The translations under genes were made by a program, and so were the position numbers. From DATKMK01 sp035541895 (GTDB taxonomy: Bacteria; Desulfobacterota; Binatia; HRBIN30; JACQVA1), in contig DATKMK010000103.1 in the NCBI GenBank assembly GCA_035541895.1, positions 33,232 to 97,231 on the forward strand: 64,000 bases of DNA, given 5' to 3'. The notes beneath the pieces are model-generated. The model saw only the letters and a program-made list of their open reading frames with translations. It did no database searches and was not told where the DNA came from. Within the stretch, counting starts at the first letter, position 1. The number at the start of each line of letters is the position of its first letter. Below, one piece after another: positions 54,641 to 62,888 of the stretch.

Positions 54641-54934
54641 TTACGCCGCCTTCGCTTCGATCGAGGACATCACCCGTGCGGGACCGCCGGGACGCCGCAA
54701 TTGGCTGCGAATCGCTGACGCCGAAAGACCGAATTGGCTGCACACAGCGTCGAAACTGAACGTGCTGGATTCGGGTCCGTAGTTGTAGAAATAGGCTTCC
54801 GCGTCCGCTCGCACTGCCGGGCAATGATGCTTGAGATCGGCCACCGCCTGTTCAAGCACCGCCAACATCAGCAGCTCCTCCGACATCAGTGTCCGCCCAT
54901 CCGTGACCGGCGTCAGCGGCTTGATTCGAACCAT
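54641..54934 (-). CDS. Small uncharacterised protein, HTH-like family (paralogue of 52923)
   Basis: This 97-residue protein starts at ATG 54934 (AAGGAG 8 bases before). It contains LLMLAVLEQAVADLKHHCPA (helix, about residues 21-40) and STFSFDAVCSQFGLSASAIRSQL (about 57-80), whose second half reads as a helix-turn-helix. It shares the LMLAVL and FSF-x3-C landmarks with the protein at 52923. It is convergent with the HAD gene (17 bases apart). Function unknown. The larger open frame to 55375 overlaps the DHH gene in another frame and was rejected. Confidence 0.65.
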   Translation of the reverse strand: MVRIKPLTPVTDGRTLMSEELLMLAVLEQAVADLKHHCPAVRADAEAYFYNYGPESSTFSFDAVCSQFGLSASAIRSQLRRPGGPARVMSSIEAKAA

Positions 54935-55107
54935 CTGCCCACTCCTTTCAGACCTCGGGTGCGGGCGGCTGCAATGCGGGTGCCATCGACTCCGGCGCGG
55001 GCGAACTCGACCGACTGACGCACGCTCGCATGGGCTTGCTGTGCGAACGTTCAATTTTCGTGCGTCAACGAGGCAAAAAAGTACGGGCGGCTGTTGCGAC
55101 GCAGCGG

Positions 55108-56091
55108 CTATCGATCCAACCCATCGGCCAGCGCGGCCCCGATCTGGCGGGTCAATTCTTGGGCGAGCCGGCGCCGCAAATCGGGCAGCTCGCAACCTGA
55201 TGCGGCGGCATGCCCTCCGCCGCCGAAGACTCGTGCGAGATGCGAGAGGTCGACCTCGCAGTCCGGCGATCGCCGCAGGCTGACGGACAAACTCTTCGCG
55301 TCGAACAAGGCGAACACCGTGCGCGTTGCCTGCTTGCCCCATCGGTCGGCGATCTCGCTCGGATGCCCGTCGCACATTGCCGCGACCAGGGTGAGGTCAC
55401 GTCCGGCGATCGGCTGCGCGATCCGACTGGCGTCGGCGATTTCGAAGCTGTGGCGCAGTTCGGTCTCCAAACGCGCCGCCGCCTCGCGCATCCGCGGCGT
55501 GTAGGTCACGGCTCGATCGATCGTCAGCAAGTCCTCGTACGCCGGTAGTCCGCCCATCGCACGCACGGTCATCGCCAATTCGCGCGAGCCCGGAATTTTG
55601 TGCAGCCACCGATCGTTGTCATCCGCCATGGCTACCAGTAGCGCGAGGTCTTCGAGCGGTTGATTGCGTTCGCCACGCTCCCGCTGCTGCGCCGTCACGA
55701 AATCGTAGGTGAGCCGCGATGCCGCGAAGTCGTCGTGTACAACCGACGCAGCGAACGGCACGGCGATCGCTCCCGCCGCCACCCGCTCGATCGCAGTCCG
55801 GTGATGGTCGATCCAGTAAATTGAGACGCCGCGCTCCGCGAGCCGACGAAGGTGGGCATCAGCTTCGGCGGTCGTCCACGAGATGTCAGTGATCCAGACT
55901 TCGTGCTCGGCCTCCGTCGGTTCACACCGCAGAGCGAGAATCGTCTCGTCGATCTTTTGATTGCTGGCAAAGCATGGAATCACCGTCGCATCCCGGTGAA
56001 AGCGCGCGACGGCGACCGCGGCGGCTACCCCGTCGAGGCAGTGTGGGCCGTGACTGATGACGTGAACGATCTTGGGCGGCTTGACGCTCAT
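55108..56091 (-). CDS. DHH-family phosphoesterase
   Basis: This 327-residue enzyme has the DHH/DHHA1 layout: HGPHCLDGVAAAVAVARF (metal-binding N-terminus), WITDISW, the name motif in YWIDHHRTAIERV (about residue 95), VHDDFAASRL, and the C-terminal DHHA1 signature FGGGGHAAASGCEL (about 292-305). Members cleave oligoribonucleotides (NrnA), cyclic dinucleotides or phosphate esters; here there is no CBS or DHHA2 domain, so a NrnA-type or polyphosphate-related role is more likely. It is divergent from the SDR gene. Confidence 0.85.
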   Translation of the reverse strand: MSVKPPKIVHVISHGPHCLDGVAAAVAVARFHRDATVIPCFASNQKIDETILALRCEPTEAEHEVWITDISWTTAEADAHLRRLAERGVSIYWIDHHRTAIERVAAGAIAVPFAASVVHDDFAASRLTYDFVTAQQRERGERNQPLEDLALLVAMADDNDRWLHKIPGSRELAMTVRAMGGLPAYEDLLTIDRAVTYTPRMREAAARLETELRHSFEIADASRIAQPIAGRDLTLVAAMCDGHPSEIADRWGKQATRTVFALFDAKSLSVSLRRSPDCEVDLSHLARVFGGGGHAAASGCELPDLRRRLAQELTRQIGAALADGLDR

Positions 56092-56134
56092 GCCGCATTA
56101 TATGCAGAGTGCCGAGACAGCGGGAAGGAGACGC

Positions 56135-56950
56135 ATGAAGCTGGCGGGACGAGTCGCGTTGATCACCGGCGCGGGTAGCGGACTGGGGCGCGAGATCGCG
56201 CTGACGTTCGCGCGCGAAGGCGCGAAGATCGGCATCAACGACATCAACAAGGACAACGCGGCCAAAGTCGTACGGGAAATCGCCGCCGCCGGTGGCACCG
56301 CGCGCGCCTACATTGCCGACGTCTCCGATAGCGTCGAGGTGGCCTCGTTGTTCGAGCACTTGGTTGACGAGCTGGGTACGATCGACGTCCTCGTCAACAA
56401 CGCCGGCGTCGCCTTGATCAGCAACGACGTCAAAGCCAACTTTGCAGCCGCGATGCAGGAAATGTTGACCACGGGTAAGGCGACGACCGCGCTCGGTGCA
56501 ACTCGCTTGATGACCGACTCGCAGTGGCGCCGCACCCTGTCGATTCATCTCGACGGGACGTTCTACTGCACGCGCGAAGCACTCAAGGTGATGGAGCCGA
56601 AGGGCTGCGGAAAAATCATCAACATGGCGTCGATCGCCGGCACCACCGGGCTGGCAGGCTCACCCGACTATTCGGCGGCAAAGGGCGGCATCATCGCGCT
56701 CACCAAGGCCGTCGCCAAGGAGGTCATCGGCCGCGGCGTGTACGTCAATGCGATCGCGCCGGGCTACATCGACACTCCGCTGCTCAACGTCATGGACGAA
56801 CCCATGCGCCAAGCGGTCATCTTCCAAACGCCGATCGGCCGACTCGGCACGCCCGCCGAGATCGCCGCGGTCGCGCTTTATCTTGCCTGCGACGATTCGA
56901 GCTACACCGTCGGCCAAGTCATCAGTCCGAACGGCGGGTTTTACATCTGA
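56135..56950 (+). CDS. Short-chain dehydrogenase/reductase
   Basis: The 271-residue SDR starts at ATG 56135 (AAGGAG 5 bases before). The NAD(P) site TGAGSGLGREIA (residues 11-22), the NNAGV strand end and the catalytic serine in NMASIAG plus YSAAKGG (Y-x3-K) are intact. An insertion of about 30 residues between NNAGV and the dehydrogenase helix (SNDVKANFAAAMQEMLTTGK) sets it apart from short classical members. The C-terminus GQVISPNGGFYI is typical. It may be a ketoreductase of lipid or polyketide type; substrate unknown. Confidence 0.88.
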   Translation: MKLAGRVALITGAGSGLGREIALTFAREGAKIGINDINKDNAAKVVREIAAAGGTARAYIADVSDSVEVASLFEHLVDELGTIDVLVNNAGVALISNDVKANFAAAMQEMLTTGKATTALGATRLMTDSQWRRTLSIHLDGTFYCTREALKVMEPKGCGKIINMASIAGTTGLAGSPDYSAAKGGIIALTKAVAKEVIGRGVYVNAIAPGYIDTPLLNVMDEPMRQAVIFQTPIGRLGTPAEIAAVALYLACDDSSYTVGQVISPNGGFYI

Positions 56951-57138
56951 TGACGGTGCACGCGGCGCCACGGGTTGATCTGCAGTCGGCGCACTGCGAC
57001 GCGCGAGCGTTGAGTGCAGCCCGGCGCATGCGGGCGACGCATCTTCTCCGGCGCCATCCTGGTCGAACGAGCGTGATCGCCTAGGTTTTCCGGTCCCTTT
57101 TTCCGCCCTTCCCGCGTTCGGTCGGTTTCTCTACAATC

Positions 57139-57154
57139 TGGCATCGCGATTGCC
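57139..57154 (+). promoter_or_regulatory. Sigma-54 (-24/-12) promoter of the phage-shock-like operon
   Basis: TGGCATC-GCGA-TTGCC keeps the invariant GG and GC with exactly 10 bases between. It lies 28 bases before the first gene, whose AGGAGG RBS is near 57169. A CGCATGCG palindrome at 57025-57032 is a possible upstream activator site. The operon itself encodes an NtrC-type activator. Confidence 0.65.
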
Positions 57155-57181
57155 TTCTGCTTCCAGGCAGGAGGACGAACG

Positions 57182-57400
57182 ATGGAGTTCATCAGCATGA
57201 TAGCCATGAACCTGCCGGTACCGACCGTGGCATTCGATGCGCCGATCAGCGCGGCCGCGATGGCGATCGTAACCGTGATCTGTGGCCTCGGCGCGCTTGC
57301 CGCGTTCGCCGCCTATCAAGGGCGGATTGAAACCGGGACTCGCCGGCGCACGGCTCACCTCAAGCTCGCGCCGCGCCCAGCCTTTGGAGCGGCCCACTAA
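57182..57400 (+). CDS. Small single-helix membrane protein
   Basis: The 72-residue protein has a textbook SD (AGGAGG, 7 bases upstream). One membrane helix (about residues 23-45: AAAMAIVTVICGLGALAAFA) is followed by a basic cytoplasmic tail GRIETGTRRRTAHLK. It is the first gene after the sigma-54-type promoter and 15 bases before the histidine kinase, so it is probably part of the membrane-stress operon, perhaps a PspB/PspC-like partner, although it is not homologous by eye. Function inferred from position. Confidence 0.6.
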   Translation: MEFISMIAMNLPVPTVAFDAPISAAAMAIVTVICGLGALAAFAAYQGRIETGTRRRTAHLKLAPRPAFGAAH

Positions 57401-57415
57401 CCCGACCTGTTCGCC

Positions 57416-58642
57416 ATGCCGTTCTTCGGACTCATCATCGTCGTGCTGCTGTTCATGCACTTCAAGAAACAGCATCGGCGATATCGCGCTCGCTACCGGT
57501 TCGATCGAACGGCGGCGCCGTCGAGCGGTGCGTCGTCCGACGCCATCGAGTGGGGCGATTGGAAGTCCGAGCATGAGCACTGGAGGCAGCGGATGCGCGA
57601 AGAGCGCCGGCGCTGGAAGGAACTCGCCGACGAAGAACGCGAACGCTGGCGCGAAGCCGCGCGCGAATGGAAGCACGGCCGCTTCGTGCCGCCTCGACGC
57701 GATCCCGAACAGGAGGCGCTGCGTCGCGCCCGCCGCCGCGCTGGGGCAATCACCGGGTTCTATGCCCACCTCCTCTGGTACCTGTCGGTCATCGGTTTGC
57801 TCGCGCTCATCAATCTGATGACCACCGGCTATCCCTGGTTCCTGTGGCCGGCACTGGGCTGGGGCATCGGGCTATTTTCGCACTACATGGCAGTCTTCGG
57901 CTCTCACTTCGTGAAGGAGAAGTTCTTCGACCCCGTGGTCGAGCGCGAAGTGCGGCGCGAGAAGCAGGTGATGACGACGGAGAAGCAAGCGTCGATCGAA
58001 GAACTCTCGGCAACGATCGCTCACGAGATCCGCAACCCGATCGCCGCAGCGAAAAGTCTGGTCCAGCAAATGGGCGAAGACCCGCACTCGGTTGAAAATG
58101 TCGAGTACGCCAAAGTCGCCATCGACGAGCTGGATCGCGTCGAACGGCGGGTGTCGCATTTGCTGAAGTACGCGAAGGAAGAAGACTACACCTTCGCCCA
58201 CGTCAATCTCGCGGCGATCGTCGACGCCTCGCTCACACAACTGAAGGGCAAGCTCGACGCCGCCAAGGTGCAGGTCGCGCGCAACTACATCGCCGGCCCC
58301 ACCGTGTGGGCCGACGCCGAGAAACTGCAGCAGGTCTTTGTGAATATCGTCGACAACGCCATCGACGCGATGGACGGCGTCGCGGATACGCGGCGGATCG
58401 ACCTGTTCATCGAAAACGGCGTCCCGAAGACCGCCACCGTACGCTTGCGCGACAACGGCTGCGGCATTCCCGAGGCGAAGCTGGCGAAGATCTTCAATCC
58501 GTTCTTCACCACCAAGGAGAAGGGAACCGGTTTGGGCATGGCGATCGCCAAGAAGATCGTCGATGCCCATCAAGGGCAGATCAGCGCCGAGAGCGCCGAA
58601 GGACGCGGCAGCGAGTTCCGCGTGACGCTGCCGACACCGTAG
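57416..58642 (+). CDS. Membrane histidine kinase with 2TM domain
   Basis: This 408-residue kinase has a short N-terminal hydrophobic segment and a very charged coiled-coil-like stretch (residues 40-90, many Arg/Glu/Trp). A 2TM domain (about 115-165: helices near LLWYLSVIGLLALINL and WFLWPALGWGIGLF) follows. The dimerisation/phosphoacceptor box IAHEIRNPIAA has His203, and the ATPase motifs are VNIVDNAIDAM (N box), RDNGCGIP (G1), FTTKEKGTGLGMAI (G2). It lacks a recognisable extracellular sensor, so it should sense the bilayer or a partner protein. It precedes its cognate NtrC-type regulator by 12 bases. Confidence 0.9.
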   Translation: MPFFGLIIVVLLFMHFKKQHRRYRARYRFDRTAAPSSGASSDAIEWGDWKSEHEHWRQRMREERRRWKELADEERERWREAAREWKHGRFVPPRRDPEQEALRRARRRAGAITGFYAHLLWYLSVIGLLALINLMTTGYPWFLWPALGWGIGLFSHYMAVFGSHFVKEKFFDPVVEREVRREKQVMTTEKQASIEELSATIAHEIRNPIAAAKSLVQQMGEDPHSVENVEYAKVAIDELDRVERRVSHLLKYAKEEDYTFAHVNLAAIVDASLTQLKGKLDAAKVQVARNYIAGPTVWADAEKLQQVFVNIVDNAIDAMDGVADTRRIDLFIENGVPKTATVRLRDNGCGIPEAKLAKIFNPFFTTKEKGTGLGMAIAKKIVDAHQGQISAESAEGRGSEFRVTLPTP

Positions 58643-58654
58643 CCCCCACGAGGA

Positions 58655-60061
58655 ATGCCCATGCGAGGTCGAATTCTAGTCGTGGATGACGAGCGTGCGA
58701 TGCAGTTGGCGTTGCGCGGACTGCTCAGCCGAGAAGGCTACGCCGTGGAAACCGCCGGCAGCGGCGAGGAAGCGGTGCGCAAGATCGAAGCCGGCGACTT
58801 CCATCTCGTCATCACCGATCTCAGCATGACGGGGATGGACGGACTGCAAGTGCTGCAACACGCGCGCGCCTTCGATCCCGACTTGGCGGTGGTCATGATC
58901 ACGGCCTACGGCTCGGAAAAGATCGCCGTCGAAGCGATGAAGTCGGGCGCCGCCGACTACATCCCGAAGCCGTTCGACAATGATGAGATGCGGGTGCTGG
59001 TGCGCAAGGTGATGGAGACCGCGCTGCTGCGCCGCGACCATCGACGGTTGCTGGCGCAGGTGCAGGACAGCTACGCGTTCGATCAGATCATCGGCCGCAG
59101 CCCGGCGATGCTGCGGGTGTTCGAAGCCGTGCAGAAGGTCGCCGACACCGACATCACCGTCCTCATCCGCGGCGAGAGCGGCACGGGCAAGGAACTGGTC
59201 GCCAATGCCTTGCACTACCACAGCCCGCGCCGGACCAAGCCGCTGGTGAAGGTCAACTGCGCAGCTTTCAGTCGCGAACTGGTCGAAAGCGAGTTGTTCG
59301 GCCACGAGAAGGGCGCGTTCACCGGCGCCATGGCGCAACGCGAAGGGAAGTTCGAAGCCGCCGACGGCGGGACGCTGTTCCTTGACGAGGTCGGCGATAT
59401 GCCGCTCGAAACGCAAGCCAAGCTGTTGCGCGCGATTCAAGAAAAAGAGTTCGAGCGCGTCGGTGGCAATACCCCGATCAAGGTCGACGTGCGATTGATC
59501 GCGGCGACCAACCACGACCTCGAAGGATTGGTGCGCGCCGGCAAATTTCGCGAGGACCTCTACTATCGGCTCAAAGTCGTCGAGCTGGTGATTCCGCCAC
59601 TCGCCGACCGGCGCGAAGACGTTCCGCTGTTGATCCAGCGTTTCCTCACCGACGCCGCCGAGCGCTTCAATCGGCCGGTCAAACCGCTGTCGTCCGAAGC
59701 GCTACGCGCCTGCATCACGCACCCGTGGAAGGGCAATGTGCGCGAGTTGAAGAGCGTCGTCGAGCAAGCGCTGCTGCTCGCCGCCGGCGCAGAGATCTCG
59801 GCGGCCGATTTGTTCGGCAGCACCGCGCCGGCCGGCGCAGGCCACGCCAATGGAGCGGAGCCGGATCTGCCGGCGACCTTCAAGGACGCCAAGCAACGCG
59901 TCGTGGAAGACTTCGAACGCGACTTTCTCACCCGCGCGCTCGCGCGCCACGGCGGCAATATTTCAAAGGCCGCGGAAGAGATCGGGATGTATCGCCAGAA
60001 TCTGCAACAGAAGATGCGCGAACTCGGCATCACCGCCAGCGACGACGGCGAGCCGTCATAG
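58655..60061 (+). CDS. NtrC-family sigma-54-activating response regulator
   Basis: The 468-residue regulator has a receiver domain (phospho-acceptor D55 in VITDLSMTG), AAA+ domain with Walker A RGESGTGKELV (about 170-180), the sigma-54-contacting GAFTGA loop (about 219-224), GGTLFLDEVGDMP (Walker B) and arginine-finger region. A Fis-type HTH (ARHGGNISKAAEEIGMYRQN) lies near 425-450. It lies immediately before pspA, and a -24/-12 promoter lies at the head of the operon, suggesting autoregulated expression. In enterobacteria PspF lacks a receiver; here a phosphorelay replaces PspA-PspF inhibition or adds to it. Confidence 0.92.
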   Translation: MPMRGRILVVDDERAMQLALRGLLSREGYAVETAGSGEEAVRKIEAGDFHLVITDLSMTGMDGLQVLQHARAFDPDLAVVMITAYGSEKIAVEAMKSGAADYIPKPFDNDEMRVLVRKVMETALLRRDHRRLLAQVQDSYAFDQIIGRSPAMLRVFEAVQKVADTDITVLIRGESGTGKELVANALHYHSPRRTKPLVKVNCAAFSRELVESELFGHEKGAFTGAMAQREGKFEAADGGTLFLDEVGDMPLETQAKLLRAIQEKEFERVGGNTPIKVDVRLIAATNHDLEGLVRAGKFREDLYYRLKVVELVIPPLADRREDVPLLIQRFLTDAAERFNRPVKPLSSEALRACITHPWKGNVRELKSVVEQALLLAAGAEISAADLFGSTAPAGAGHANGAEPDLPATFKDAKQRVVEDFERDFLTRALARHGGNISKAAEEIGMYRQNLQQKMRELGITASDDGEPS

Positions 60062-60077
60062 CGAAAGGAGATCGACG

Positions 60078-60809
60078 ATGCGATTCTTCGCACGCCTCGG
60101 CAACCTCATCACCGGCACGCTGCGCGAATGGCTCGGCGGCCGCGAGCGCCGCAACCCGGCGGCCGTTTACGAGGCCGCCATCGGCGAACGCGTTGCCCAG
60201 TACAGCAAGCTCCGTGAGGCCGCCGCCAGCATTCTCTACATGCGCAACAAGCTCGGCAAACAACTCGAAGAAGCCACCGCCGAGCTGGCACGCACGCAAG
60301 AGCAAATCGCGCTCGCGGTTGATCGCGACGATGACGAGGCGGCATTGTTTCTCATCGGCCGCAAAGATCGGCTCGCCGCCGACATCGAACGGGTTACCAC
60401 CGAGTTGACCGAACTCACCAACGAAGCCGAGGGCGCCAAGCGCAACTTGATCGCGTTTCAAGGCGACATCCAACGCTTGCGCGAAGAGAAAGCGCGCATG
60501 CTCGCGCGGCTTGCCAACGCGCAGGCGCGCCTCAAACTGCAGCGCGCGATCAGCGGCATCACCGGGTTGACCCCCGACGCCGATATTCAGGCACTCGAAC
60601 AGGTTCGCGACTACATCGAACGCACGATTGCCGCCGTCGCCAACAATCCCGAGAGCGGCGATGCCACGCTCGACGCGCGGCTCGAACAGATCCGCAACGA
60701 GCAGGCGAGCCAAGCCGCGCGCGCCCAGCTCGACGAACTCAAACGCAGCCGCCGCCGCATGTTGCTGCCGGTCGTCATGCCGCGCAGTGCGGGCCTGGCG
60801 GCGGGATAG
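60078..60809 (+). CDS. pspA: PspA/IM30 membrane-stress protein
   Basis: The 243-residue protein is of the PspA/Vipp1 ESCRT-III-like family: an N-terminal amphipathic helix RFFARLGNLITGTLREWLG, then long heptad-like helices (ARTQEQIALAVDRDDDEAAL, EVTTEL-type repeats EAEGAKRNLIAFQGDIQRL). The C-terminus is basic and ends LAAG, unlike standard PspA. AAAGGAG precedes ATG 60078 by 7 bases. It should bind stressed inner membrane and preserve proton-motive force. It is fourth in the apparent sigma-54 operon. Confidence 0.9.
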   Translation: MRFFARLGNLITGTLREWLGGRERRNPAAVYEAAIGERVAQYSKLREAAASILYMRNKLGKQLEEATAELARTQEQIALAVDRDDDEAALFLIGRKDRLAADIERVTTELTELTNEAEGAKRNLIAFQGDIQRLREEKARMLARLANAQARLKLQRAISGITGLTPDADIQALEQVRDYIERTIAAVANNPESGDATLDARLEQIRNEQASQAARAQLDELKRSRRRMLLPVVMPRSAGLAAG

Positions 60810-60893
60810 GGGTGAGCGGTGAGTCGGGAGTGGTGAACCTTCCGGACTTCCGACTACTCACAACTCACCATTTACCGGTCACCAAGAAAGGAG
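60810..60893 (+). other. Long imperfect hairpin between pspA and the small membrane gene
   Basis: The segment beginning GGTGAGCGGTGAGTCGGG and its downstream partner (ACTACTCACAACTCACC, then ACCGGTCACC) can pair over more than 20 positions with a few G-U pairs and one 7-base gap. It may attenuate, process or stabilise the operon mRNA upstream of the last gene. Confidence 0.4.
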
Positions 60894-60899
60894 CCGACC

Positions 60900-61052
60900 A
60901 TGTTCATGTTCGGATTTCTCTGTGGGGCTGCCGCGGCGACGTGGTTCATCCTCCACCGCGACGGCGACTTGCTGATTCACCTCAGCGATCAGATTCGTCA
61001 GGTCGCCCGCCGCTACCACGAGTGGGAAGCAGCACGGGACGGACGGGAGTAG
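60900..61052 (+). CDS. 50-residue membrane protein downstream of pspA
   Basis: ATG 60900 follows AAAGGAG by 6 bases. The product begins MFMFGFLCGAAAATWFILHR (one membrane helix with a Cys at residue 8). It continues with an amphipathic helix LLIHLSDQIRQVARRYHEWE and ends in a TAG stop. Arrangement (short helix plus amphipathic segment) and position after pspA suggest a small Psp partner, in the style of PspB or PspG but not obviously homologous. It is too short for ordinary ORF lists. The SD and the clear topology are the evidence. Confidence 0.6.
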   Translation: MFMFGFLCGAAAATWFILHRDGDLLIHLSDQIRQVARRYHEWEAARDGRE

Positions 61053-61116
61053 CAGCGCACGATCGTGCGAACGTCGGCGTTGCCTCAGCGCCGCGCGATA
61101 CGGCATCTCAGGCGGC

Positions 61117-61767
61117 ATGAAACTCTATCGCTTCGAATACAGTTGCTACGCGCGCAAGGCGCAGATGGTGCTCGACTTACTCGGGCTCAACTACCAGATC
61201 GTTGAGGTCCCGTTCGGCGATCGCACCGAGTTGGTGAATGTGACCGGCGGCTACGTCCAAGTGCCGGTGCTCGTCGATGACGCGGGGAAGGTCACGGTCG
61301 ATTCTCGCGCAATCTGCGAAGAACTGCTCCGCGGCGAACGCGGCGCGCGACTGGTGCCGTCGCCGTGGCAAGGACCGATCTGGGCCTACGCGGATTGGTG
61401 TGACGGCCCGCTCGAAGACGTGCTGTTCCGCATCGCGTCACCCAAGCTGCGCGAGCGGTTTGCGCGGCCGGCCGATCGGGCGCTGTTTGTATTCGTCAAG
61501 GAACGCAAGTTCGGCAAAGGCTGCGTCGACGAGTGGGAACGCACAGCCGCCGATCTGACGGCGCGCGCCCGCAGCATGCTGGCGCCGACCGTCGAAACGC
61601 TCACGCAACGGCCGTTCATCTTCGGCGATCGTCCGACCCTCGCCGATGCCGCGCTGTACGGCCAGTGTGCGATGCTCCGCCACGCGGATGCCGCGATGCC
61701 CGCCGCGCTCGGCTCGGCTGTGGCCAAGTGGATGGAACGGGTCGAAGCCGCGGCACGCAAGCCATGA
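61117..61767 (+). CDS. Glutathione S-transferase family protein
   Basis: The 216-residue cytosolic protein has a thioredoxin-like N-terminal domain (MKLYRFEYSCYARKAQMVLDLLGL, with YVQVPVLVDDAGKVTVDSRAI containing the cis-Pro motif and the glutathione-gamma-Glu-binding DSRAI at about 67) and an all-alpha C-terminal domain with the capping motif FGDRPTLADAALYG near 167-180. A Cys in YSCYARK may be the catalytic residue, as in GSTs of the omega/beta-like Cys class. It is not clearly linked to neighbours. Glutathione synthesis is not visible in the window. Confidence 0.85.
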   Translation: MKLYRFEYSCYARKAQMVLDLLGLNYQIVEVPFGDRTELVNVTGGYVQVPVLVDDAGKVTVDSRAICEELLRGERGARLVPSPWQGPIWAYADWCDGPLEDVLFRIASPKLRERFARPADRALFVFVKERKFGKGCVDEWERTAADLTARARSMLAPTVETLTQRPFIFGDRPTLADAALYGQCAMLRHADAAMPAALGSAVAKWMERVEAAARKP

Positions 61768-61803
61768 CTCGCCAGTAAGGTTGCGCCCGGCCGGGCGCGC
61801 GAT

Positions 61804-62802
61804 ATGGTGACCGCCGTGAGCACCGGTTCACTCACGCGAGCGATCAGCGTCGTCGATCCTCCCATTCGCATCGGCGTGTCGTCGTGCCTCCTCGGCAATC
61901 GCGTACGCTACGACGGCGGGCACAAGCGCGACGATTTTCTCGTCGACGTGCTGGGTCGCTACGTCCAGTGGGTTCCGGTCTGTCCCGAGGCGGAAATCGG
62001 CTTCGGCGTGCCTCGCCCGACGCTGCGCCTCGAACGGGTGGCCGGCACGCTGCGGCTGATGATGCCGAAGACCGGCGACGACCACACGCAAAGGATGCAA
62101 GCCTTCGCGGCGCGGCGGGTCGCGAAACTCGCCGCCGACCACCTCTGCGGATTCATCCTCAAGAAGGATTCGCCGAGCTGCGGCATGGAACGCGTGAAGG
62201 TCTACGACCGCAGCGGGATGCCGACACGGTCAGGGCAGGGATTGTTTGCCGCCGTGCTCGTCCGGTACTTTCCAAACTTGCCGGTCGAAGAAGACGGCCG
62301 CCTCAACGATCCAGAGCTACGCGAAGCCTTCATCGAGCGCGTGTTCGCGTACCGGCGGCTGCGAACGTTCTTTGATCAGCGGTGGACGGTGGGCGGGCTG
62401 GTTGCCTTTCATACACTACACAAGCTGCAACTGATGGCACACGCCCGCGCCGGCTACGAACGCCTCGGGCGCTTGGTCGCCGAAGCGAAACGGTGGCCGC
62501 GCGCGGCGTTGCGCGAGCGCTACGAGCGCGAGTTCATGCGCACGCTTGCAGTGATGGCGACGAAACCGCGGCACACCAACGTGCTCCAACACATCGTCGG
62601 TTACTTCAAGCGACACCTCGACGAGCCGTCGCGGCGGGAGTTGCGCGCGCTCGTCGATGACTACCGCCGCGGGCTGATCCCGTTGGTGGTGCCGTTGACG
62701 CTCGTCTCGCACTACGTCCGCCGCTTCGACGTCGTCTATCTCGCCGGCCAGACCTATCTCGCGCCGCATCCCAAGGAATTGATGCTCCGCAATCACGTCT
62801 GA
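61804..62802 (+). CDS. DUF523-DUF1722 (YbgA-like) protein
   Basis: The 332-residue protein is a fusion of DUF523 (residues about 22-165) and DUF1722/YbgA (about 190-325). In DUF523, SSCLLGNRVRYDGGHKRD, VPVCPEAEIGFGVPRPTLRL and KKDSPSCGMERVKVYD provide three conserved cysteine/aspartate clusters. In DUF1722, HTLHKLQLMAHARAGYERLG and the HTNVLQHIVGYFK block with HPKELMLRNHV at the end are typical. Fusions of the two domains are common. In some bacteria YbgA is near phrB (photolyase) and may take part in light or DNA-damage responses; there is no photolyase here. The function remains unknown. Confidence 0.9.
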   Translation: MVTAVSTGSLTRAISVVDPPIRIGVSSCLLGNRVRYDGGHKRDDFLVDVLGRYVQWVPVCPEAEIGFGVPRPTLRLERVAGTLRLMMPKTGDDHTQRMQAFAARRVAKLAADHLCGFILKKDSPSCGMERVKVYDRSGMPTRSGQGLFAAVLVRYFPNLPVEEDGRLNDPELREAFIERVFAYRRLRTFFDQRWTVGGLVAFHTLHKLQLMAHARAGYERLGRLVAEAKRWPRAALRERYEREFMRTLAVMATKPRHTNVLQHIVGYFKRHLDEPSRRELRALVDDYRRGLIPLVVPLTLVSHYVRRFDVVYLAGQTYLAPHPKELMLRNHV

Positions 62803-62888
62803 CGATCGTAGCGCCGCGCCAATCTTGCGGAGGCGTCGGCGCGATGGTACTGCGGGCGGCACCCGACGAATCTGAAGGAGTGTCCCCA

